Of a stretch of 64,000 nucleotides of DNA, positions 8,426 through 17,312 are shown one piece after another. This DNA is from a bacterium. Its GTDB lineage: Bacteria > CLD3 > SB21. Both the position numbers and the translations under genes were made by a program. Position 1 is the stretch's first letter, and every line of letters begins with the position of its first letter. The stretch lies in NCBI GenBank assembly GCA_008933615.1, contig WBUR01000007.1, positions 50,845 through 114,844 of the forward strand, written 5' to 3'. The notes below the pieces were generated by a model. That model saw only the letters and a program-made list of their open reading frames with translations. It ran no database searches and was not told the origin of the DNA.

Positions 8426-9964
8426 TTACGTCCGCCATTTTCTGCCGTCGTTGGTTAGCAAAAGTTCCGACTCAAGAGGGCCCCAAGTGCCTGCGGGATA
8501 ATTTGGAAAATTTTTAGGTTTATTTTTTTGCCAACGTTGCAGGATCGGCATCACAAGCCACCAGGCTACTTCCACCATATCTTTACGCATAAATAACGTA
8601 GCGTCTCCGCGCATACAATCGAGAATCAGACGCTGATACGCTTCGGCAATTTCGGCATTAAATGCTTCCTGATATGCAAAATGCATGTTGACCGATTTAA
8701 GGTTCATATCCGGACCCGGCACTTTCGCCTCAAAACTCATGGTAATGCTTTCATCCGGCTGGATCTGCAGGACAAGAACATTGGGTGCAACTTCCTCTGT
8801 GGAGGCATGAGTGAACATCATGTGAGGCGTTCTTTTAAAGAAAATCACAATTTCGCTGTCCCGGCGTGGCATTCTTTTTCCGGTGCGAAGGTAAAAAGGT
8901 ACGCCTGCCCAGCGCCAATTGTCAACAAACAATTTCGCCGCAACGAAAGTTTCCGTAGCCGATTCCGGATTCACTTTAGATTCCTGACGGTAACCCGACA
9001 CCATTTCGTTATGAACTACTCCCGCGGCATATTGTCCGCGCACAAAATATTTATCCGCATCATCCTCCTTGATCGGGCGAATCGCGCGCATGACTTTGAC
9101 GCGTTCATCCCGAACGGCATTAGCGTCAAACGTGCTTGGCGGCTCCATTGCTACCAGCGTCATGACCTGCAACACGTGATTCTGTATCATGTCCCGCAGA
9201 GCGCCGGCTTCTTCATAATATCCGCCGCGATCTTCAACCCCCAGGCTTTCCGCTGCCGTAATCTGAATATGATCTATATAATTTCTGTTCCACAACGGTT
9301 CGAATATACCGTTAGCAAAACGAAAAGCCATAACGTTCTGCACCGTTTCTTTGCCGAGATAATGGTCAATGCGGTACACCTGCCACTCTTCGAATGCTTT
9401 GGCAATTTCCGCATTTAACTCACGTGCCGATTGCAGATCACGTCCGAATGGTTTTTCAATAATTATGCGTCGCCAGTAATTTGTTCCCTCAACGCGCGAC
9501 ATACCGTGCTGCGACAACTGATGTGTGATAATCGGGAAAACACTTGGCGGCGTAGAAAGATAATAAATCCGATTATCCGAACAGGTTCTGGCCTTACAAT
9601 TTTTTTGAATAAGTTCGTCCAGTTGGGTATATAACGCGTCTTCTTCAAATCCGCCGCCAACATAAAATACATTCTCAAGAAAATGCCTCAATACGTTTTG
9701 GTCCGCTTTCTCAGCTTTAGCAAAATTTAGTAAAGCTTCGCTGACTATTTTTCGGTATTCCTCCACCGTCATCAGAGGCTTCCCGCATCCTATCACAGTG
9801 AAATGCTCAGGAAGAATGCCTTCTTTGGCGGAGTTAAACAGAGCCGGAAGAATCTTTCGCCGCGTAAGGTCGCCCGATCCGCCGAATATCACCATGGAAC
9901 ATGTTCCGCCCTTCGCATCCGTTTTTACCTGGCGCAGGGCTTCATCCGCACGCATATTTGACAT
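8426..9964 (-). CDS. zwf: Glucose-6-phosphate 1-dehydrogenase
   Basis: First enzyme of the oxidative pentose phosphate pathway, 512 residues as usual. The nucleotide-binding motif FGGSGDLTRRKILPA is near residue 27, and the substrate-binding, catalytic motif RIDHYLGKETVQN is near residue 197. EKPFGRDLQSA is a further signature. A GGAA site lies just upstream of the ATG. It is followed on the same strand by the unknown gene and the kynurenine genes; gnd is upstream, separated by about 227 nt with an inverted repeat. Confidence 0.97.
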   Translation of the reverse strand: MSNMRADEALRQVKTDAKGGTCSMVIFGGSGDLTRRKILPALFNSAKEGILPEHFTVIGCGKPLMTVEEYRKIVSEALLNFAKAEKADQNVLRHFLENVFYVGGGFEEDALYTQLDELIQKNCKARTCSDNRIYYLSTPPSVFPIITHQLSQHGMSRVEGTNYWRRIIIEKPFGRDLQSARELNAEIAKAFEEWQVYRIDHYLGKETVQNVMAFRFANGIFEPLWNRNYIDHIQITAAESLGVEDRGGYYEEAGALRDMIQNHVLQVMTLVAMEPPSTFDANAVRDERVKVMRAIRPIKEDDADKYFVRGQYAAGVVHNEMVSGYRQESKVNPESATETFVAAKLFVDNWRWAGVPFYLRTGKRMPRRDSEIVIFFKRTPHMMFTHASTEEVAPNVLVLQIQPDESITMSFEAKVPGPDMNLKSVNMHFAYQEAFNAEIAEAYQRLILDCMRGDATLFMRKDMVEVAWWLVMPILQRWQKNKPKNFPNYPAGTWGPLESELLLTNDGRKWRT

Positions 9965-10050
9965 AGATATTCCTTTTAAAATCGAATTGACTTCTTATAT
10001 GGAGGTGGTTTTTAATAAGTTTGTAACTACTCTGCATTCATTATTCTTAT

Positions 10051-10154
10051 GCCACTAAGCATGCCGGCCTCTGGATGGACACCAAGTCACGAAGAATCAA
10101 GAGGATACAAAAAAATTTTCTTTGTCTTACTTTGTGTTCTTGTGCCTTTTTGGC
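10051..10154. repeat. Imperfect inverted repeat of CACnAAG-like words
   Basis: Begins GCCACTAAG and ends TTTTTGGC, with the left arm reading ACACCAAGTCACGAAG and the right arm CTTTGTCTTACTTTGTG. The arms face each other across a run of A then T near 10110-10118. It fills much of the gap between the gnd stop and the zwf start and could work as a terminator or stem-loop for gnd. No gene is visible in this gap. Confidence 0.6.
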
Positions 10155-10191
10155 AATTCTTAAAAAGTAAAGAGTCTTTACAATTTTTAAA

Positions 10192-11085
10192 TTATTTCTT
10201 TACCGCATGTCCGCCGAACTGGTTTCGCATCATGGCAAGCATTTTAGCGGCAAAACTTTCCGGGCGGCGTGAGTGAAACCGTTCAAATAGAGACAACGTA
10301 ATGACGGGAGCCGGCACGTCTTTCTCCATTGCTTCCCAGATCGTCCACCGGCCTTCGCCGGAATCGGCCACCCATCCCTTGAGTTCCTTCAATTCCGGAT
10401 CGGCTTTAAGCCCTTCTGCTGTTAATTCTAACAGCCAGGAGCGTACGACGGATGCGTGCATCCAGAGATCGGCAATTTTGGCCAGGTCCAGTTTATATTC
10501 CGATGCTTTCATGATCTCAAAACCCTCCGCATACGCCTGCATCAGACCGTATTCGATACCGTTGTGAACCATTTTTACCATGTGGCCGGAACCGTGTAAG
10601 CCCATATATGCATAACCGTCGACGGGCCCTAATGTCTTAAATATCGGATCAAGATAGTCCACATCGGCTTTATCTCCGCCAATCATCATACAGTACCCGT
10701 TCTTCAGCCCCCACACGCCGCCGCTCGTTCCGACGTCCACGTAGCAAATACCTTTTTCTTTCAACTCTTTTGATCGGCGAACATCGTCTTTGTAATACGA
10801 ATTTCCTCCATCAATAATTATGTCCCCTTTGCTCAGAAGTCCTGCAAGTTTTAGGACGGTGTCTTCCGTAGCCTTGCCGGATGGAACCATAACCCACACG
10901 GCTTTACGGCCTTTGAGTTTTGACACCATATCTTCCATCGACGTGGACGGCGTCATGCCTTTTTCAGCAACGCTTTTAACCACATCGGCGCTGAGGTCAA
11001 AACCCACTACGTCGTGCTTATCCTTCAACAGGCGCTGAACCATAAATCCGCCCATTTTTCCTAAACCAATAAATCCGAGCTGCAT
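10192..11085 (-). CDS. gnd: 6-phosphogluconate dehydrogenase, decarboxylating, short form
   Basis: 297 residues from the ATG at 11085, which has a near-perfect AAGGAGG 6 nt upstream; an in-frame ATG at 11112 lacks one. The NAD(P)-binding motif is GFIGLGKMGGFM at the N-terminus, followed by DGGNSYYKDD, the DVGTSGG substrate loop and KMVHNGIEYG with the catalytic lysine. It is the short form of the family, lacking the long C-terminal domain of E. coli Gnd (about 470 residues); these are often NAD-preferring. It oxidises 6-phosphogluconate to ribulose 5-phosphate and CO2. Confidence 0.93.
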   Translation of the reverse strand: MQLGFIGLGKMGGFMVQRLLKDKHDVVGFDLSADVVKSVAEKGMTPSTSMEDMVSKLKGRKAVWVMVPSGKATEDTVLKLAGLLSKGDIIIDGGNSYYKDDVRRSKELKEKGICYVDVGTSGGVWGLKNGYCMMIGGDKADVDYLDPIFKTLGPVDGYAYMGLHGSGHMVKMVHNGIEYGLMQAYAEGFEIMKASEYKLDLAKIADLWMHASVVRSWLLELTAEGLKADPELKELKGWVADSGEGRWTIWEAMEKDVPAPVITLSLFERFHSRRPESFAAKMLAMMRNQFGGHAVKK

Positions 11086-11255
11086 AGAAACCTCCTTCGT
11101 TTTAAACTTCAAAAAAAGTTAAAAGTAGAATATTCAAAAATTGAAAGTCAATTTTCTTGCGTAATTGGAGAGGAATGAAAATGTCTGTCTGAGTGCCTAT
11201 GGGAATGATGAACCAATTTGTCTAATTTAATTCACAAAGAAAAGAGAATTCTTTA

Positions 11256-11314
11256 TAATGAATAATGATTAATGAATAATAAATAATCATTTTGTCATTA
11301 TTCATTAATCATTA
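11256..11314. repeat. Inverted array of TAATGAW heptamers
   Basis: Consecutive 7-nt words TAATGAA, TAATGAT, TAATGAA, TAATAAA, TAATCAT run from 11256 to 11290. After TTTG, the reverse complement follows at 11295-11314. The right arm matches 11263-11282 at 19 of 20 positions when inverted. It starts 3 nt beyond the SUI1 stop codon, so it is well placed to end the SulP-SUI1 transcript. The rest of the 11086-11317 gap holds nothing else I can identify. Confidence 0.8.
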
Positions 11315-11317
11315 CGC

Positions 11318-11644
11318 TTATCCTCCAACACGTTTGATTTTATATCCCAACTGGCCGAGGAACAATTCGATCTTGACGCGGTGATCGCCCTGAATCTCGA
11401 TTTTCCGGTCTTTTACCGTTCCGCCGGTTGCGCATTTTGCTTTGAGTTGCTTCGCCAGCGCTTCAATATCTTCGATAGATTCCTTAAATCCTTCGATCAG
11501 CGTTACCGATTTTCCCGCACGCTGTTTGCGATCCAGCGACATCCGTAGAATATGGCTTTTTTCATGAATACCTTTTTCGTCTTTATCTTCAGGCTTAAAA
11601 TTCGGATCGGTGGAATAAACGATATTTGAATTTTTATAGCTCAC
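11318..11644 (-). CDS. SUI1/YciH-family translation initiation factor homologue
   Basis: Bacterial SUI1-domain protein related to eIF1, with the core at residues about 30-105 (SLDRKQRAGKSVTLIEGF, AKCATGGTVKDRKIEIQGDH, GYKIKRVGG). I prefer the GTG at 11644 as start: it has AAAGGA about 8 nt upstream and gives a normal 108 residues. An ATG further up at 11680 would lie well inside the SulP gene. With the GTG start it overlaps the SulP 3' end by 11 bp. In E. coli YciH affects initiation accuracy; the role here is assumed from the family. Confidence 0.85.
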   Translation of the reverse strand: MSYKNSNIVYSTDPNFKPEDKDEKGIHEKSHILRMSLDRKQRAGKSVTLIEGFKESIEDIEALAKQLKAKCATGGTVKDRKIEIQGDHRVKIELFLGQLGYKIKRVGG

Positions 11645-13355
11645 TTTGTTTTTTCCTTTCGCGCGCAACGGTTGCTTCAAATTCGCCCGTGCTATCCACC
11701 GGCGTAAGCCCCATTAATTGACGGCCGAAATTCAGCGCGTCATCCAGGTTTCCAAAAAAATGATCCTCGCCCATCTTTTTCATGAAACCCGATTGCTCCG
11801 CCGCGATGAGCGGCTGTGTATGTATATCCGATATGAGCATAAATACCTTGTTCTTTTGGCAGCGCGCGCGAACCTCGTCCAATGCATGCAGGCCGCCCGC
11901 ATCCATGTAAGGAACAAACCGCATGCGCAATATAAGCACTTTTGGGCCCTTAGAACCAAAATTGATCGTATCATGAAATTTATCCACCGAGCCAAAAAAG
12001 AAAGGGCCGTTGATTTCAAACACCTCGATGCCTTTAGGAATGAACCTTTTTTGTACTGCATTCAGATCTGGCATTTCCTCTTTATCTTCTATGTCCGATT
12101 TTAAAATCTGAATATTCGTCACGTCGGCCATTTGTTTCATAAATAAAAATGCGGCCAGTATCATTCCGATTTCAATCGCAACGGTCAGATCGATAAACAC
12201 CGTTAAAAAAAATGTGGTCAATAAGACTAGCACATCGCTTCGCGGCCCTTTCATGACAGCAACAAATGCGTCCCTTTCGCTCATATAGTATGCAACGTAG
12301 ATAAGTATTGCCGCCAAGGATGCGAGAGGGATCAGTCCCGCCCATTTCCCAAACAGGAGCATGATTAGAAAAAGCACTGCCGCATGAACGATTCCGGCAA
12401 TCGGCGTTCTGCCTCCGTTCTTGATGTTTGTTGCCGTACGTGCAATGGCGCCGGTAGCGGGAATGCCTCCAAAGATAGGAGAGAAAATGTTGGCCGTGCC
12501 TTGCGCGATCAATTCCATGTTGGAGCGATGTCTCCCGCCGATCATCCCGTCCGCAACCACCGCACTCAAAAGGGACTCGATCGCCGCCAGCAATGCGATC
12601 GTAGTCGCCGGCGCGACCAAACCGGCGATCAGGGACCAGTTCAAAGTTGGAAAAGACGGGGAAGGAAGAGAATCGGGAATATCTCCGAAGCGGCTGTGGA
12701 TGGTTTCTATATTAATTCCAAAAAACTGAACGAGACATGTGGAAACAATGAGCGCGATCAATGAGCCTGGAATTTTCTGATTGACACGCGGCCAGAGAAA
12801 GATAATTGCAAGGGATAATGCTCCGATTCCGAATGCATGGAAGTTAACCTGATCAAAGTGCAAAAAATAGGACTCCCATTTTTCAACAAATTCGCTTGGA
12901 ACCGAATCCATCTGCAACCCAAAGAAATCCTTAATCTGCGACGAAAAAATGATCACCGCGATTCCGCTGGTAAATCCGGTAATGATCGGGTACGGAATAT
13001 ATTTGATCAAACCGCCAAGCTTGGCCATACCCATCAGAATCAAAATAAATCCGGCCATGACCGTTGCGATCGTTAGGCCATTCAATCCGTATTTTTCCAC
13101 AATGCCGTAGACGATGACGACAAACGCCCCCGTCGGACCTCCGATCTGAACACGGCTTCCGCCTAAAAACGAAATAATGAATCCGGCTATGATCGCAGTA
13201 TACAAGCCCTTTTCGGGTGAAACACCGGATGCAATTGCAAAGGCAATGGCCAGCGGAAGAGCAACTATCCCAACAATCGTGCCGGCAGTAAGGTCGGATA
13301 TGAATTGACGCTTCGAATACTCCCGAAGAGCCGTGAAAAGTTTTGGAACAAACAT
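11634..13355 (-). CDS. SulP-family inorganic anion transporter with STAS domain
   Basis: Inner-membrane transporter of 573 residues. The N-terminal 400 residues hold about ten or more hydrophobic segments, including the family signature VGIVALPLAIAFAIASGV and the PATGAIARTATNIKNGGRTP loop. The C-terminal STAS domain (about 440-550) has LILRMRFVPYMDAGGLHAL. Members carry sulfate, bicarbonate or other anions; the substrate cannot be read from the sequence. An AGAGG site precedes the ATG. SUI1 follows with a short overlap. Confidence 0.93.
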   Translation of the reverse strand: MFVPKLFTALREYSKRQFISDLTAGTIVGIVALPLAIAFAIASGVSPEKGLYTAIIAGFIISFLGGSRVQIGGPTGAFVVIVYGIVEKYGLNGLTIATVMAGFILILMGMAKLGGLIKYIPYPIITGFTSGIAVIIFSSQIKDFFGLQMDSVPSEFVEKWESYFLHFDQVNFHAFGIGALSLAIIFLWPRVNQKIPGSLIALIVSTCLVQFFGINIETIHSRFGDIPDSLPSPSFPTLNWSLIAGLVAPATTIALLAAIESLLSAVVADGMIGGRHRSNMELIAQGTANIFSPIFGGIPATGAIARTATNIKNGGRTPIAGIVHAAVLFLIMLLFGKWAGLIPLASLAAILIYVAYYMSERDAFVAVMKGPRSDVLVLLTTFFLTVFIDLTVAIEIGMILAAFLFMKQMADVTNIQILKSDIEDKEEMPDLNAVQKRFIPKGIEVFEINGPFFFGSVDKFHDTINFGSKGPKVLILRMRFVPYMDAGGLHALDEVRARCQKNKVFMLISDIHTQPLIAAEQSGFMKKMGEDHFFGNLDDALNFGRQLMGLTPVDSTGEFEATVARERKKQSEL

Positions 13356-13445
13356 TGTTCAGAGCCTCTTGAATTATTTTAATGGAGGACAATATACATA
13401 GTCCTCTTCTTGGATTCAAATCCCAATTTATGAAAACAACAATTG

Positions 13446-13477
13446 TTTGTTTTTTAGACCGAAATAAAATATATTTG
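13446..13477 (+). promoter_or_regulatory. Bacteroidota-type promoter match upstream of the TPR gene
   Basis: TTTG at 13446-13449 and TATATTTG at 13470-13477 are 20 nt apart, fitting the Bacteroidota primary-sigma consensus TTTG-N19-21-TAnnTTTG. The predicted transcription start would fall at or next to the ATG at 13483. A 10-bp inverted repeat (ATGAAAACAA at 13430-13439, TTGTTTTCAT at 13475-13484) brackets this promoter. The assignment is by consensus only. Confidence 0.4.
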
Positions 13478-13482
13478 TTTTC

Positions 13483-14871
13483 ATGACAAAAAGTATTCTA
13501 CATGTTTGGATGCTCTCTGTTGCATTCTTGGGTTGCGTGGGTTCAGGTTCAGCGCAACGTTCTTCTAAACAAGAAGCGCACGCCCGGGACCCATATAAGA
13601 TCGAAGCAGTCAAAAGCTACATTGACGGACTGATCAATGAAATGGCGGGTGATCTGGATGCCGCATCAAGGGATTTTCAGATGGCCATTATGCTCGATAC
13701 CTCGTCCAATACGATGTATGCCTCTTTAGCGGATAATTTTATGCTAACCGGGCAGCCTGAGAAAAGCCTCCCCATTGTTCAAAAAATACTTTCGCGGGAA
13801 CCCAACCACGTGGCGGCGCTAGAACTGCTTTCTGAAATTCAAATTCAAAAACATGAATTTGAATCCGCCCTTACCACCCTGGAGCGGATCGTTAAAATTG
13901 ATCCTGCGCATGTGGAGGTGCATTACCGTTTGATCACCATATACGAAATTCAGGGGAAATGGAATGAAGCCGCAGCTCACTATACGACGTTGCTCAATGT
14001 CCTCGGCCCAAATACCTTACTCACTCTGAAGCTCAGCGATTTGTATATGAAAAATAAGGCATTTGATAAAGCGGCCAACGTCCTTTCCACAGCCAGGTCG
14101 GGCGATCCTAATAACGTTTTTATCCTGGAAGCATTGGCGCAGGCATACGAGTTTAACAAAGAATTTCCTAAAGCCTTATCAACATATGAAACCCTTAGCG
14201 ATCTTCAGGATAACAACCCGATGATTCTGCTCCGCGTCGGTAGTCTGTCCTTGCAATCCGGTCAATACGAAAAGTCCATCGCTGCTTTCAAAAAAGCGGA
14301 TGCCATTACACCGAATATTCCCGAAGTGCAACGCTCGCTCGGATTCTCGTTCAGTCAGCTGAAACAAAACGACGATGCGATCCGGTATTTTGAAAAAGCA
14401 ATTTCTCTTAACCATAAAGATGTGCTTTCCATGAGCCTCTTGACTCCGCTTTATCAGGAAAAGAAATGGTTAGATAAATCAGATTCCTTATTCGAGAGAA
14501 TACTTACTTTGGAGCCGGAAAACGACATCATCTTAAACAATTACAGTTACAGCTTAGCCGAGCGCGGTATCAATCTCGAAAAGGCTTTGCTGATGGTGCA
14601 AAAGGCTTTGAAAATAGCGCCGGGCAATGCGCATTTTTTGGATACCATGGGGTGGGTATATTATCAGATGGGTTTGTATGAACTCGCCCTAAAATTCGTG
14701 CTCCAGGCGAATCAAACTAACGCCGGGAGTTGGGAAGTGGCTGACCATCTGGGCGACATACACGCTAAGCTGAAGAACTATCCTGAAGCAAAATCGTTTT
14801 GGCAAAAAGCGCTTCAATTGAACCCTGAAAACGAAACTATTAAGAAAAAACTGAATTCAACTATTCACTAA
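13483..14871 (+). CDS. Exported TPR-repeat protein
   Basis: 462 residues. An N-terminal hydrophobic segment ends in VAFLGCVGSGSAQ: either a weak lipobox (Leu-Gly-Cys) or a signal peptidase I site after Ala. From about residue 40 the protein is made of about ten tandem TPR units, seen as repeated A...Y...G......A...F..A patterns (for example AIMLDTSSNTMYASLADNF, and DTMGWVYYQMGLYELALKF near the end). It probably acts as a periplasmic or outer-membrane scaffold. DUF4292 follows after 15 nt, then GT2 and smpB, forming an operon. No Shine-Dalgarno site is visible before the ATG. Confidence 0.85.
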   Translation: MTKSILHVWMLSVAFLGCVGSGSAQRSSKQEAHARDPYKIEAVKSYIDGLINEMAGDLDAASRDFQMAIMLDTSSNTMYASLADNFMLTGQPEKSLPIVQKILSREPNHVAALELLSEIQIQKHEFESALTTLERIVKIDPAHVEVHYRLITIYEIQGKWNEAAAHYTTLLNVLGPNTLLTLKLSDLYMKNKAFDKAANVLSTARSGDPNNVFILEALAQAYEFNKEFPKALSTYETLSDLQDNNPMILLRVGSLSLQSGQYEKSIAAFKKADAITPNIPEVQRSLGFSFSQLKQNDDAIRYFEKAISLNHKDVLSMSLLTPLYQEKKWLDKSDSLFERILTLEPENDIILNNYSYSLAERGINLEKALLMVQKALKIAPGNAHFLDTMGWVYYQMGLYELALKFVLQANQTNAGSWEVADHLGDIHAKLKNYPEAKSFWQKALQLNPENETIKKKLNSTIH

Positions 14872-14886
14872 CGGCAACGGAATTAT

Positions 14887-15684
14887 TTGCAAAAGCTACT
14901 AACACTCATTTTTATATCTGTACTTATCTTAGGTACAAGCTGCGCTCCGCCAAAAGAAATCATTAGGCAACCGGTAACAGTTGATGGAATTAAACCGATG
15001 GATCTGGTGCGTAAAAATAATGAAAACGGCAAGAGTCTACGTTACATGAAAGCCGTAACTACGCTGAATCTTGAATCGCCTAAATCCGCCAATCAGTTCA
15101 GCGCGCAGGTTGCCGTCAAATTTCCGGATTCCATTTATATCAAAATTGAAGGCATTCTTGGAATAGACGGACTTAAAGCGTCGCTTAACAGAAGAACTTT
15201 TGTCGTATACAATATTATTAATCGTTATGTGATTCATGGTGCGACCAGCGCCTCTGCGATTCGTAAGACTTTTGATTACGATATCGGTTTTGATGAAATG
15301 GTCGAACTGCTAATCGGCCTGCCCCGAATTAAAGAAAACGACCTTGTTCATCTCTCGGAATTTACAACGGACGAGTCTTATTATGTCATGACTTTCCGAA
15401 TGTCAAATGAAACGAAAAAAATATGGATAGACCCTTATGCACAATGCGCCGTAGCCCGGATCAGGCATTTTGATAACGACGGAACGCTGTTTATGGAAAA
15501 AGAGTTTTCACGTTTCGAAAATATCGACGGAAATTTTATGCCCCGTTATGTCCGAATTATCAAGCCCAACGAAAAAGATCTGCTCAGTATTTTTTTTAAC
15601 GTGCGCACTTTGAATAAATCATTTAACAGTAACTTGTTTACTATCAGGTATCCGGACGATGTTAAGATCATTGAACAAAACTAA
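14887..15684 (+). CDS. DUF4292-family lipoprotein, LolA-like fold
   Basis: 265 residues from a TTG start. The lipoprotein signal peptide is MQKLLTLIFISVLILGTSC with a good lipobox (LGTSC). The body has SLRYMKAVTTLNLESPKSA, KFPDSIYIKIEGILGIDGLK and a C-terminal half rich in beta strands, as in DUF4292 proteins common in Bacteroidota and Ignavibacteria. It follows the TPR gene, and such pairs are frequent in this group. The family is thought to have a LolA/LolB-like fold; function unproven. Confidence 0.8.
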   Translation: MQKLLTLIFISVLILGTSCAPPKEIIRQPVTVDGIKPMDLVRKNNENGKSLRYMKAVTTLNLESPKSANQFSAQVAVKFPDSIYIKIEGILGIDGLKASLNRRTFVVYNIINRYVIHGATSASAIRKTFDYDIGFDEMVELLIGLPRIKENDLVHLSEFTTDESYYVMTFRMSNETKKIWIDPYAQCAVARIRHFDNDGTLFMEKEFSRFENIDGNFMPRYVRIIKPNEKDLLSIFFNVRTLNKSFNSNLFTIRYPDDVKIIEQN

Positions 15685-15690
15685 ATTACT

Positions 15691-16671
15691 ATGAGTAACC
15701 CTTTAGACACCGCTCGTGTATTGACGCGAAGAGAACAACCGTCACTCGATATTTCCGTGATTATCCCTTTACTCAACGAAGAAGAATCATTGCCGGAGTT
15801 GACAGACAGAATTCAAGCTGCAATGGCGGGTATGAATCGTTCTTTCGAAATAATTTATATTGATGACGGAAGTACCGACCGGTCTTTTGAAGTGATTCAT
15901 AAGTTAAAATCCAAGTATGATTTTATCAAGGCTATTCAATTTCGGAAAAATTACGGTAAATCGGCCGCACTTGCCGAAGGTTTTAAAATAGCTATGGGCC
16001 GCTATGTGATCACTATGGATGCAGACCTACAGGACGATCCTGCAGAAATTCCTAACCTGATAACTAAGCTCGAAGAAGGATTCGATCTTGTTTCAGGTTG
16101 GAAGAAAAGACGATTTGACCCTCTCAGCAAAACGATTCCGTCGAGATTTTTTAATTTTGTTACGCGCGTGATGACGGGGATCACGCTGCACGATTTTAAT
16201 TGCGGACTTAAAGGATACCGAAGCGAGGTGGTACGGGATGTGAGTTTATACGGAGAACTTCACCGGTACATTCCCGCGCTGGCCAAATGGGAAGGGTACC
16301 AGCGCATCACAGAAATCGTCGTTCAACACCATCCTCGAAAGTACGGCTATAGTAAATTCGGCCTGTCACGTTTTGTAAAAGGGTTTCTGGATCTCGTTAC
16401 TGTTGTATTTTTAACCCGTTATACGAAACGTCCGCTTCATTTTTTCGGTTTGATCGGCACTTTTTTTCTTATGATGGGTTTAGGCATCAATACCTATCTC
16501 ACCGTCGAATGGTTCATGGGCTCTCCTATCGGAAGCCGCCCGATTCTCTTTTTGGGTATTCTTCTCGTGTTGGTTGGTATTCAGATCATTACCACCGGGC
16601 TTATCGGTGAAATGATCACGCATCATTTTCAGAAACAGCGGGAATTTCCTATCCGGGAAAAAATCGATTAG
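15691..16671 (+). CDS. Membrane-anchored family 2 glycosyltransferase (DPM1/ArnC-like)
   Basis: 326 residues. The GT-A domain has ISVIIPLLNEEESLPEL at the N-terminus, YIDDGSTDRSFE, and the catalytic MDADLQDDPAEIP. Two membrane helices at about 235-255 and 270-295 (FFGLIGTFFLMMGLG, PILFLGILLVLVGIQIITT) are followed by a cytoplasmic tail. This layout matches polyprenyl-phosphate glycosyltransferases that load a sugar onto a lipid carrier for envelope polysaccharides or lipid A changes. Substrate unknown. Six nt separate it from DUF4292; smpB starts 24 nt downstream. Confidence 0.9.
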   Translation: MSNPLDTARVLTRREQPSLDISVIIPLLNEEESLPELTDRIQAAMAGMNRSFEIIYIDDGSTDRSFEVIHKLKSKYDFIKAIQFRKNYGKSAALAEGFKIAMGRYVITMDADLQDDPAEIPNLITKLEEGFDLVSGWKKRRFDPLSKTIPSRFFNFVTRVMTGITLHDFNCGLKGYRSEVVRDVSLYGELHRYIPALAKWEGYQRITEIVVQHHPRKYGYSKFGLSRFVKGFLDLVTVVFLTRYTKRPLHFFGLIGTFFLMMGLGINTYLTVEWFMGSPIGSRPILFLGILLVLVGIQIITTGLIGEMITHHFQKQREFPIREKID

Positions 16672-16695
16672 ACACACTTAACCTTTTCCTTCCCA

Positions 16696-17163
16696 ATGCC
16701 TGAAAAAAAATCCGACATCAAGACTATTGCTACCAATCGAAAAGCGCGTCACGAATACGAAATTATAGACACGATCGAAGCAGGTATCGCGTTATTGGGC
16801 AGTGAGGTTAAGTCCCTGCGGGAAGGCAAAGTGAATATGCAGGACAGCCACGCGCGTATCGAAAAAGGCGAAGTAATCCTTTATCACGTCCACATACCCG
16901 AATATAAACAGGCTAATCTTAATAACCATCCGGAATACCGACCCAAAAAACTGTTGCTGCACCGCGCTCAGATTCGAAAACTTCAAAGACAGGTTGAGGA
17001 AAAAGGTATGACGCTCGTCCCGCTTTCATTGTATTTTAACGAAAAAAACATCGTCAAAGTTCAATTGGCCGTCGCACGGGGCAAGAGGCTCTACGATAAG
17101 AGAGAATCTATCGCCAAACGGGACGCCGACCGCTCGCTGCAGAGGGAACTAAAGCGGAAATAA
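16696..17163 (+). CDS. smpB: SsrA-binding protein SmpB
   Basis: 155 residues, standard length. It binds tmRNA and brings it to stalled ribosomes. Motifs: NRKARHEYEIIDTIEAGIAL, LLGSEVKSLREGKVNMQDS, the HIPEYKQANLNNHPEYRPKK region and the basic C-terminal tail GKRLYDKRESIAKRDADRS. Its RNA partner is encoded at 58141-58516 in the same window. Last gene of the operon starting at 13483. Confidence 0.97.
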   Translation: MPEKKSDIKTIATNRKARHEYEIIDTIEAGIALLGSEVKSLREGKVNMQDSHARIEKGEVILYHVHIPEYKQANLNNHPEYRPKKLLLHRAQIRKLQRQVEEKGMTLVPLSLYFNEKNIVKVQLAVARGKRLYDKRESIAKRDADRSLQRELKRK

Positions 17164-17312
17164 CGCGTACAATTTTCGTTGCATTAAAAACTTTTGTACA
17201 TTATGTTGGTTTATCACTTCTACTTGTTCATCCGCTTCCAAAATTAATTTCGATCATATTTTTCGTATATATTCTGCTTTAAATTAACAACTATTTTTGA
17301 AGGAGGTTGTTT

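Noticed and set aside
8681..9418. Long open frame of 245 codons antisense to zwf
   Set aside because: It lies wholly within a strongly conserved zwf gene, has a composition unlike a protein domain (many Arg/His/Phe), and has no ribosome site.
11256..11314. Heptamer array considered as a small CRISPR
   Set aside because: Words are 7 nt with no spacers and no cas genes are present.
12384..12764. Open frame on the plus strand inside the SulP gene
   Set aside because: Antisense to conserved transporter sequence; no support.
17164..17312. GTACAA...TTGTAC after smpB considered as a terminator
   Set aside because: The arms are only 6 bp, the loop is long, and no T run follows.
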